Both the position numbers and the translations under genes were made by a program. A stretch of 64,000 nucleotides of DNA from Rhea pennata. Taxonomy: Eukaryota; Chordata; Aves; Rheiformes; Rheidae. Under the pieces are notes generated by a model. The model was not told the origin of the DNA, ran no database searches, and was given only the letters and a program-made list of their open reading frames with translations. Within the stretch, counting starts at the first letter, position 1; every line of letters begins with the position of its first letter. Location of the stretch: the NCBI RefSeq assembly GCF_028389875.1, contig NC_084702.1, positions 71,955,582-72,019,581 on the forward strand, in the 5' to 3' direction. Below, piece by piece: positions 16,463-26,900 of the stretch.

Positions 16463-17030
16463 AAATACTGTGCACACACATGCATGCAACGCACACCGAG
16501 CTCCCCAGGTGTGCACTGCACACCTGGGCAGAGACACCATGCACACACATATTCAGCTCTGCCAGGGCGAGCACACACGCATACCTGCAGGCAGGTGTCA
16601 TGCACACACAACATGCATCCAGCTCTCCCAGCACATACGTGCAAGCATGTGCATGCACACAGAGCACACTTTGTGTTCCCCGTGTGCATGCACGCATGCT
16701 CACACTGTGCACGCACACACAGCTCTCCCAGCATGCCTGAAAGCAGTCATGCACAGACCCCTTGCACGCACACACATGCAATACACACTCACCTCTGCCT
16801 GCACGCACACATACACGCGTGTCAGCTCAGACCCTCTGTGCGCAGTCACACGCCTTGCACTCCCCTCTGCCAGCACCCACACACCCGTGTGCAGACCCAG
16901 GCTCCCTGCACCCGCTCGCCCATGATGCTCGCTCAGCTCTCCCGGGGCACACGTGTGCATGCATGCACGACCACCACCCCCCCACCCGCACACACACACA
17001 CACACATACACACGCGCACACGCACACACT
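15970..17030. repeat. Degenerate CA/TG-rich tandem repeat field
   Basis: About 1 kb of alternating purine-pyrimidine blocks (CACACA, TGCATGCA, GTGTGT), including (CA)13 at 16432-16458. A core like AGCTCTCCCAG recurs near 16265, 16496, 16551, 16619, 16721 and 16935, so this is an old irregular minisatellite with a unit of roughly 60-100 bases. It ends just upstream of the ARID3C promoter. Confidence 0.7.
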
Positions 17031-17199
17031 CTCCCCGGCGCAGGGCGGCCCCGAGGGCTCGCGGCGGGCCGGGGCCGGGGCCGGGGCCGAGCCGGGCGCT
17101 CCCCCGGGGCTGCCGCAAGCCCGGCCCTCCCTGGATGACTCCCTTGACGTGCGCTAGCAAATGGGAGCGGGGAGGGTGTTTCTCGCCCGCCTGCCACTT

Positions 17200-17965
17200 G
17201 TTGCAAAAAAAAAAAAAAAAAAAAAAAAAGGAAGAAAGAGAGAAAGAAAGAAAAGAGGGGAAAAAAAAAATCCCACCCACCCTCATCTGCTGCAGAATAA
17301 AAGAAATATCGGCGGCCGCGGCGCCATGTGAGCGGCGGGCCGGCCCCGGGCGGAGCAGGCGGCCGTGCCCCGGGACGGCGGGGCGGCCCCGGCGGCGCCG
17401 TCGGAGCCGGCGGCACGGCGGAAACCCCCAGCCTGGCGGCCCGGGCGGCCCTGGTAAGGGGGCCGCGGCGCCGGTACCGCGGGGACGGCGGGAGCGCGGA
17501 GGGGGCAGCCGGGGAGCCCCGTCGCGGTGGGGGCGCGGAGTCCGCGGTGGGGCCGGGGGTCCCCCGCCGGGCAGGGTCCGCCGGAGGGCGGGCGGCAGGA
17601 TCCCGTGGGGACCATCCCCGGTGGGAGCGAGGTGGGGGTCTGCCCCGCAGCACCGGGCTGGGGTCCCCGGCCGGGGGGGGAGGAAGGGGGTCCCCGCTGG
17701 GACCGAGGTGCGGTCCCGGCGTCGGGGGGGGGGGGGGGGGGGGGGGCGGGAGGGTCCCCTCCACCAGCGCGGGTGCGGCGGGTCCGCAGCAAACTTTGGG
17801 CAGCACCCCCCCGGGGGCAAGGAGAAGGGGGGGGGGGTTGTGCTTCCTCCCCTGCCTCCTCCTCCTCCTCCCCCTCCTCCCGGCTGAGGCCGTGCCCTGT
17901 GCCCGCAGCCGGCCGCCCCGCCGCGGGGGCCCGGGGCGCCGGGGGGGCTGCGCCTGGCGGCCGTG
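17200..17965 (+). promoter_or_regulatory. ARID3C: ARID3C promoter/5' UTR region with likely non-coding first exon
   Basis: A CpG-dense block begins after a 25-base A-run (17205-17229) and a purine tract. A likely donor (CTG/GTAAGG) sits at 17453/17454. A good acceptor (pyrimidine-rich tract then CCCGCAG) ends at 17908, 57 bases before the ATG. This suggests a non-coding exon of about 17.3-17.45 kb spliced to the first coding exon. A 23-base G-run lies at 17724-17746 in the putative intron. The start site is not determined. Confidence 0.5.
17724..17746. repeat. Poly-G run (23 G)
   Basis: Longest of the uninterrupted G-runs, located in the putative 5' UTR intron of ARID3C. Confidence 0.95.
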
Positions 17966-20900
17966 ATGGAGAGCCTGCAGCGGCAGCAGGCGGCCCGCCT
18001 GGCCCGCGGCCCCGACGCCGCGCCCCGACGGCCCCCGACGGCGCCCGGCCCCGCGCCGCCGCCGCCTCCGCCGCCCGCCGCCGCCGCCACCCGCCGCCGC
18101 CCGGGCCCCGGCCCGCGCCCGCCGCCCGCCGAGCCGCAGCCGCAGGACGAGGAGGAGGAGGAGGAGGAAGAGGAGGAGGAAGAGGAGGGGGAGGAAGGGG
18201 AGCCCTGCGACCCGCACCCGCCCCAGCACCACGAGTGGACCTATGAGGAGCAGTTCAAGCAGGTAAGGAGCGCCCGGCGGGCACTGCCTCCGGCGGGCAT
18301 CCCCCGGTGCCCCCACGGCTCACCCCCCCCCTCAAAGTGCACCCAACCAACCCTGCCCCCGAACCCCATCCCACCCCCCGGGGGCGTCTCCGGTGCCCCC
18401 CACTGCCCCCAAACCCTGTTTCCATCCCACCCTAAGCAAGCACCCCTCGTGCACCCACCACCCCAGCCCCCTTCCACAGCAAATGGGCACCTCCAGATGC
18501 CCCCCACTGTCCCCAAGCTTCACCCGTGGGTTCCTCCGTCCCACCCTGGTGGGCACCTCCCTGTTTTCCCTTCCCCCACACCCTGTCCCTATCCCACCCC
18601 TAATGCCCCCCCCAGCCCGCTGCCTCCTTGCTGCCACCAAACCCCATCCCGCCGCAGCTGGCATCCCCCGGTGTCCCCACCTCGCCGCCGCTGTGCCCCC
18701 CGCGCCAGCCTCCGGGGCCGCCGGGCACTTCCCTGCGCCTGTCGCCCCCCACCCCGGCTCCTCCTGTGCATCCCGCGACGGGTTAAACGGGGTCTCTGGA
18801 ACGGGGCCTTGTAGCAGCCACCCCTGGGCTCTGCCCCGTCCCTGGACTGCGGGGGCAGGGGGAACAGGGGGGGCTGGTGGTGGCTCTGGTCACCCCAAGG
18901 AGCCCGCAGGTCTCTGCAAGGAGTCAGGGCGGATTTACGGCTCCGCCACGTGCCCGGTGATTTCCCGTGCTGGCCCGAGGGAGCAGTGGGTCCAACCCCG
19001 GCAGATTGAGTCCCGGCACCACCAGTGCCGAGGTGGGGGGGACGCCGTGGCCGTGGGGATTCGTGCCCCCCACGCGTCCCTCTGCCAGTGACCGGGGCCA
19101 GAGGGACAACGCTCCTGGGGGTTGGAGCAGGTGGAGAGGTTCGCGCGCGGCTTTCTTGGGACGCCGCTGCCCTTCCTGGCCGGCGGGACCCCCCTTGGGC
19201 TCGCCGCCGCCCCGGGGACCGGGGGACAGCGGCGGGGGACAGCGGGGACCCGACGTCGGGGTGCAGCGGCGCCTCCCGCGCCCGCGCCGCCCACCTTCCC
19301 GTATGGCGATTGCACAACGTGGAGCCCGGCCGGAGGCCGGGAACCGGCCGAGCGGGAACCCGCCTCGGCCTGGGATGCGCCAGGTATGCGCGCGGGTGCC
19401 CACGGCCCGCCGGAGCCGGAGCCGCCCGGGGACGGCCGGGCCGGGCGCGCGGCATAGGCCGAATAGCTGGATGGGGCGCGCGGGGAGAGGCGGACTGTCC
19501 GGTTCCCGGGCTCAGCGGCTCTTCCCGCCCCGGGGCGGGGGGGAGGCTTGCGGCGGCCGGAAAACATCCGCGGCATTTCTCTTCCCGCCTCGCGTCCTTC
19601 CCTCTCGGAGACGGCCGCCCTCGCTGAACCCGAGCGTGGTATAAACGCCGAGGCGCTGGGCGTGGGGGGCGGCACAACCCTTGCCAGCAGGGGGGAAAAG
19701 GGCAGGAAAAGGGGTAGGAAGGGACTTGGCAGGAGAAAAGTGCCCAGAGTCGGTCACAAGACATCTCCGTGCTTTGGCTTCCCAGGTGGATGCCTGGGCT
19801 GACCCTTGCATCCGCGCTTCGGAGTTGCGTGGGGGCCCTCGGGGCGCCCGGGGGGACATCCTGTGCCCGTGGGCCGGCCCCCACGCTCAGGGCCCGCCGC
19901 GAGGGCTCACGAAGGCGCGCGGCCCCGTGCGATACTACCCGCCCCAAGTGAGCCGCGCTCGGGTTAGCGGGGGGGTCCCGCACCCCCCCCAGCCTGCGCC
20001 CTGCCGCAGGTGTGCAGGGAGAGCGTGCGCAGAGCAGATGCACGAGCATGCACAGGGGCAGCACATACGGGGGACGTGAGCATGCAAGCGGCACAGATGC
20101 GTGTGCACTCAGGGTGCGCACAGGGTGCATGAGTGTGCCCGTGTGAACGTGAGCGAGCACAGGGCTGAGCGTGAACTGCCGGGTGAGCGTGCACAGGAGC
20201 CTGCGAGCGTGCAAAAGGCGGCACACGGAGGAGGCGCACGCGTGTGGCGGCGGGTGCGATGCACCGCAAGCGTGCGGGGTGTGCATCCGTACAGGGGCTG
20301 CTGGCGGCACGCGCAGGCGGAGAAGGGGGCTGTACGAGGGGTCAGTGCCGCCGCCGGCATGGGCAAACCCGCAGGGCACCGGGGCGCCCGCCGCGGCGCC
20401 TGGGCTCACCCCCTCCGTGCCCGGCGCCGTGTTTGCCCCGGGGCCGTGCTCCTCGGCTCCGGGCCGTTTCCTCCCGGGGAGCACCGGCCCGTGTCGGGGA
20501 GGGAGGCGCGGGTGGCCGGCGGCGCGCGCCAGCCCCGGACGCCCTTTCTGCTCGGCCGCGCGGCTTTTCCGGCCGTGCGGAGGCGGCGGGGAGCACCTGC
20601 CGGGGCCGGGATCGCCTTCCCTGCCGCCTTCACTTCCTCCGGCTGCGCCGCTCCGGAGCCTCCCTGGGGAGGGGAAGAGGGTGGAGGGGCCACGCGCTGT
20701 GGCCAACAGCCTCAGGGTCACTTAGCCCCCTGGGGCACACAGGGACCCCCCCGTGCACATGTCCCCCCAAAAAAACCCACATACATACCAGGCTTTGATA
20801 TACACGCGTATGCACATAGCATATTCCAGCTGTGTGCACCCTTGCAGCACCCAGGTGTGTGCACGTACGTGCGTCCACCTACCAGCTCTGCCTTGCACAC

Positions 20901-23900
20901 CCCTGCAGCGTACATGTGCACGCACACGCACACCTAACCTGGTGCACCCCACCCTCGAGCCATGCACACGCACGCCGGCTGCAAACCTGCGTGCAAAGCC
21001 CGTGCGCAGCCGAGCACCGGGGCGCCCCGTGCCTCGGTTTCCCGGGCCGGGGGCTGCCGTCCCCCAAGGGCAGCGCCGCGAGCCGTCGCTCCGGCGCCTT
21101 GCCCCAGGCCGGGTTAATGTTTGCAGCAGGCGGCTCTCCCGGGCTGCCCCCCTCTCTCCCCCGACCGCAGCCAGCGCCTGGGCAGCGCCGTCCCGTAACC
21201 ATTAACCTGCTGCTGGCTCCAGTGCTGGAGCCTGCGGGAGCCTCGCTGGGGTGCGAGGTGCTCCGGGAGCCCATCCCCATGGCAGAGGGCCTAAGTAGAG
21301 CGCGGGAGCACGGGCAAACCGGGGGCACCTGCTGTGGGACCCCCAGGGGCTCCCCGGTCCTCTCCCTCTCCGGGGATGGAGGCCGGGAGCCGAGCGCATC
21401 GACCGAGCCCGCGGCGTGAACCGCGGCCACCTGCAAAAATTAGCAGCAGGGCCGATCAATGCGGTGCCTGCCAAGCGGCTCCGGAGGGAGGGGGGACGCG
21501 GGCCGGCGGGGGGGAGCCGAGCAGGGCGCGCGATCGATACGGCCCGGATTAAGAGGATTAAACAGTGGTCGGTGCCCGGAGCCCCCGCTTGCTGGCGGCT
21601 CGGCGTCCCTCCAGCGCCGCCGGGCCGGGCCCTGGGCGAGGGGTCCCGCGGTGGCACTTGGCAAGCGGCGACAGCCCCCCGGGGACCGCAGGGGCGGCAT
21701 CTCCCCCGGATCGCTCGGATAAAGCGCCGTCGGAGCCGCCCGGCGAGCCCCCCCCCCCATCCCCACAGCCTTGAAGGAAGAAAGACGTCGCCACGGCAAC
21801 GGGATGAGGGCATGGAGTGGGGAGCCCCCGGAGCGGGGAGCGGGGGCTCGGGACCCGGGCCCGCCGGCGCCTCAGGGCTTGGGCGCGCCGTGCCGGGTGG
21901 CGGGATGCACAGCCGCTCCGGGGCCCGCGGCTTGGCGCCAGCTCCGCCGCGGCTCTGCCGGGCAGAGAGGGGCTGGCGTTCGGGGTGCCGCAGCTTTTGG
22001 GGGTCCCCACGGGCGGCGAGGTCCGTGGAGCTGCACGCCGCCGGGCTATCGATCCCCGGGCTTGACAGTTTAATACTTCTGTTTATAGAGGAATATAGTT
22101 ACATCGATGGCGTTAAATGAGTTACTAATTATATCAATACAAACACGATTAAAAGGGTCCTTGCTCATAGGTCACTGCAAGCAGGAGCTGTTGCTGGTGT
22201 TGCACAATTGCCCCTGGGCAAGGCCTGCCGGGCTGCGCCGAGGCGCGCCGGGGGCTCGCGGGTGCTGCGCGCATCCCGCACGCCCGCGCGGGGCTGCGTG
22301 CCGCGGTGCACAGCCGTGCGGGTGCACGCACGCGCGCGCATGCTCACGACGAGTTGTGCGTGGTTGCGCACGGCTGTGCGGGGCTGTGCGAGTCCCCGGG
22401 CGGAGGTGTGTGCCCGGGCGGGTGTGTGGGAGCCCATGTGGGGTCGTGTGTGCCGGTACCGTGTCGCACGGGGTGGTGTGTGTGCACCCATCCGGGGAAG
22501 CGTGTGTCAGGCAGCGTGTGGGGTCCGGCACGCTTGTGCGGGCAGCTAGGAGCGTCCGCGGGGGGCTGCGCACGCCTGCACGGGGCTGCGCCGTGCCGCA
22601 GCGACGGCCCATTCCCGAGCAGATGCCGGGGGCAGGGGGGAGTAACCACCTTGGAAGAGGAGGAGGAAGGAGAGCGGCAGCGCCGGAGCCGGGCTGGAGC
22701 TGCCACCTCCGTCCCCGCGCCGTCCCCGCGCCCTGCGCCACCCGGAGCGAGCTGCCCCCAAGCCGCCAGCGAGCGGCTTCGCCCTAATCCCCCGCAGGGT
22801 AACGGCTCTGCGCCCCGACGAGCTTTGGGGAGCTCCCCGGACAGGCAGGGCTGCTTATCCCTAACGAAGGGGTCACAAATACCCCCGCCCGGAGCCCCCG
22901 TGCCCCCCACCCCACCCCGCGCCGCAGGCAGCCGCATGCACCGGCGGCTCCCGGCGATGCCTCGCGCGGCGCCGGCTCCTGCCTCCTCGGCCCCCCAGCC
23001 CGCGATCCCACTGCCTCCCGGCGCGGCACATCCGCCCCCGCCGCCGGTGGCGTCCCCCTCCTCCCCCCCTGCGTCCCCACGGCAGGCGACGTTTTCCCCA
23101 AGGGCGGCCGGCGCGGCGCGGTTTCCCGCCGCCCTCGTCTCCGCTCGACCTTTGCTCCGTGCTGGATGTCATGTGTTTTTGCATCTGGGTGCCCCGCAGA
23201 TAAAAGGTTAGAGGTTAATAAATGGTGGAGAAATAGATCCCGATGCTCGGAGGTCCCACCTGCTTCTGCGCCGTGGTGGCCTGGCACTAGCAGTCGGGGA
23301 AGGGGAGTTTGGGGGGGATTGCTCCTTTTGGGGGGATCGCTTTGCCATCCCAGGCCCCGGTTTTGATGCAGCCCCCTGGGAGGTGCCACCCCGCGGAGCA
23401 GGTAGCAGCGTGGGTCAGGGTCAGGACACCTAGAACCGTGACATAGGGAAGGGCACCCGCTGCCCCTCCAGACCGAGCAAGGGACAGGGATTCAGCGCTC
23501 CGGACTGGTTCGGAACCAGGTTGTCAGCACCCAGGGGTCTGTTTGGGGACAGGCTGTTAGCACCCATACACTGGGGTAGAGGCAGGGGGTAGCACCCTTG
23601 GATTAGATGAGGGACAGGCTGTTAACGCCCATAGATGACATTAGGGACAGACAGGTAGCACCTATGGATGACATTAGGAGTGTGTCCTTAGCGCCTATGG
23701 ATTAGGTGAGGGACAGGCTGTCAGCACCCCTGGATAACATTAGGGACAGGCAGGTAGCACCCGTGGATAGCATTAGGAACAGGTCCTTAGCACCCATGGA
23801 TTAGGTGAGGGTCAGGCTGTTAACACCTATGAAGTAGGTGAGGGATCAAGGACCATCCTTGATCCTCGAGGGATCCAGGACCTATCCACGGGTTAGGTGG

Positions 23901-26900
23901 AGGACGGTAGTTAGGGGCCAGACTAAGACAGGCAGCCAGCACCCATGGGTTAGAGCAGGGACGAGCAGTTAGCACCCATGGAAGAGGGAAGCAGGCGGGA
24001 GGCAGGGCGCGGGGGGCGGCGTGGACGCGGCTGGTGGCTGGTGCTGGGAGCGGGGCCGCTGACACCTCCGGCAGCCCGGCTCCTTTATCCGCCCCGTGAG
24101 TGATGTGCTCTGCGGAGGAGGAGGGCGACGCGCCTATCGGGTTTTAACAGCCTTTCCCAGCACAATTGTTTTTTAAACGACTCTATTTTGCGCCCGACTT
24201 TGTTTTCCAGCTTGCATTTCTTTGTATATGTTTTGGAAATCCATTCCGGACTGCTGAGTTTTGTTTCTTTTCAATGGCTTTAAATTCTTGCCTGGCTCGC
24301 TGGGAGGAATTGGTGTCTATAGCGCCTTCGATTGGTGCTAATTTTTCCTTCATGTGCTCTGACTTTTACTGCTGGGCCATCGATCCGGCAGCCTCCAATT
24401 TGTCATGGTCACCGAGGGCCTGTGCTGGAATCAGGCGGCTCCCGGGGCGGCGCGCGGCGCCGGCACGTCGGGCACCCAGGTTCGGGAGTCCCGCTGTCCC
24501 CGCGGCTCCTTCCTTCAGCCGCAGGTCTAGGGCGCCGGATCGGCCTGGGAGTCGCGGCTGGGGGCCTGGAGCTGAGTCCCTCGCCCGCGCGCTTGGCCGG
24601 GGTGCAGCCGGGGCGGTGGTGCCCCAGGAGGGGCCATGGCTGCCTGGCTCTGGCTCTCCGTGTCCTGGTGTGGGCTTCCTCGCAGAAACGCCGGCAAGCA
24701 GCGGGGAAACTGAGGCACACGAGCAGCCTCCCGGCAGCGGAGGCTCTGGTGGGATGGGGAGACTCGGCACCAGGCGATCCCCGTGCTGCCGGCAGCGGTG
24801 GGCCCCTGGGTGCCCGCAGCAGAAGGGGGGCTGCGGCGGCTCCTCGGTTAAGGGCTGCTCAGATGTTCATGCTCACGTGTGTGGGTGCCCACCACGCGCA
24901 CACGTGCCTGCACACACACTAGTAACCATTGCAGCTTTCTCCCTTCGTTGCACGCCTGTCTGCACACCCCCCGGCTGCCTCTTGCATTCGTGTGTGCGTT
25001 TGGACCTGCCAGCGGCGCTGACCCCTCTCTCTCCCCCTCCCCAGCTCTACGAACTGGATGAGGACCCAAAACGCAAGGAGTTCCTGGACGACCTCTTTGG
25101 CTTCATGCAGAAGAGAGGTAAAGGTGGGTGGCTTGGGGTGGGCACTCGCTGGCACCAGCCCCTGCCCGTGGCTACACGGGGGCACTCATGCCATGTCCCA
25201 CTCGCACACCGACCTGCTCCAGGTCTTTGCAAGCCTCTGAGGTAGATCCCAGGGGCTGCACTGAGATCTGCATGGCCAAACACATGCGTTATCATACGCG
25301 CCGTGGACACCGTCAGAGTCACCCCCACTCACACATGCACGTGCTTCCCCCCCGAGATTTGCTCCCCGTCACCCTGAGTGGGCACCTGCCCCACAAGAGT
25401 GCTGCTGGCTGGAGGGGCTCCCACAGGACCTACAGCCTGGGGTTGGCCGCAGTGCCCATTAGCAATGCCCGTTAAGGATACTCTTTAGCAATGGCCATTA
25501 GTGATGCCCATGAGGGATGTCCATGGTGATGGCCATTAGCCATGCCCATGGTGATGCCCATGAGGGATGTCCATGGTGATGGCCGTTAGCCATGCCCATG
25601 GTTATGGCCATGAGGGATATCCATGGTGATGCCCATTAGCCATGCCCATGGTGATGGCCGTGAGGGATGTCCATGGTGATGCCCATTAGCCATGCCCATG
25701 GTGATGTCCATGAGGGATGTCCATGGTGATGGCCGTTAGCCATGCCCATGGTGATGCCCATGAGGGATGTCCATGGTGATGGCCGTTAGCCATGCCCATG
25801 GTTATGGCCATGAGGGATATCCATGGTGATGCCCATTAGCCATGCCCATGGTGATGGCCGTGAGGGATGTCCATGGTGATGGCCGTTAGCCATGCCCATG
25901 GTGATGTCCATGAGGGATGTCCATGGTGGTGGCCGTTAGCCATGCCCATGGTGATGCCCAGCAGTAAAGCCCATCAGCAATTCCCAGGGCCAGCCAGCGG
26001 GCAGCGCTGGGCACCCAGGGGTTAAGGGCCCCACCAGCCGGCCCAGCCACATCGGAAATCTTTGCTCTCGGTGCGGGGGGCCAAGCCAGCTCCCGGGGAC
26101 TCGATAAATGCTTTAACCTTCGCCCTCCCCGGCTGGGCCTGCGACAATTAAAAGCTGCCGAGCGCGGGCGCGTGGCCGGCTGTATTAATTAGAGCCTTTT
26201 GCTGGCGCGCGGATTAATGAACATGCCGCTCGATAGCCAGTAAACCCCAGGCAGAGGTTAATGCCGAGCTAATTAACGGGGGCTGGATGGGGGGGCGGAC
26301 AGTGGGGCCAGCTGCGCGGCGTGGGGGACAGGGCCAGCAGAAAGGGCCACCCCAAGCCCCACACCTGCCGTGGGACAGTGGGGACAGGGGCCAAGACCCC
26401 CGTGGCTCCCGCCGGCCCCCCAGCGCAGGCTCTGGGGAGGAGGAGGCTGCCTGCCCCCCCCCCGCCAGCCCCACGCATCCGTCAGCGCGCGGGGCTGCGA
26501 GATTCATGGGCTGCTCCGCACAGTCGTTATCTCTCTCTCCAGAGCTAATTAAGTCGCTCACCGGTGGGGGCCGGGGCTAATTAAACGAGCAGCGCCGGGA
26601 GGAGCAGGGCGGGGGGACCCGGGGGGGCTGCTGCTGGCTCGGGGCGCCCCGGCTGTAGGGGCCAGCCGGGGCGGCTGCGCGTGGGGGGCCGGCAGGGTGC
26701 AGAGCACCCGGCTGGAGCCGAAGCCTGGGGTGCCGGCGTGGAGGGGGACGCGGACCCGGCGCGCAGAGGAATTTCGCTGTTTGCCTTCAGAGGTTTTGCG
26801 GCCGGTTCCCAGGGCCCTGCCTGCGGCGCCAGGCGGCCCTGTGTGCCCCGGCGGCCCCACGCCGTCCGCCCGGGGATTTTGGAGCTGAGGTGCATGTGAG

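Larger units (their letters stand above)
11950..17200. other. SIGMAR1-ARID3C intergenic region, no gene recognised
   Basis: Open frames here are short or GC-driven and none resembles a known protein. The region contains an AT-rich block at 12830-13050 that looks like a conserved element, a (CTG)13 tract at 14545-14583, a G-run at 14899-14916, and the degenerate CA/TG repeat field from about 15.97 to 17.03 kb. Confidence 0.6.

Noticed and set aside
16700-18316. 538-codon minus-strand open frame over the ARID3C promoter and first exon
   Set aside because: Antisense shadow of GC-rich coding and repeat DNA with Pro/Arg/Gly runs only.
18589-20721. 710-codon minus-strand open frame in ARID3C intron 1
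   Set aside because: Low-complexity, no domain, lies in an intron of a supported gene; GC-driven.
24166-25245. 359-codon frame running into the second coding exon of ARID3C
   Set aside because: Only its last part is ARID3C. The upstream part is intron, and the acceptor CCCCAG at 25044 joins cleanly to the first coding exon.
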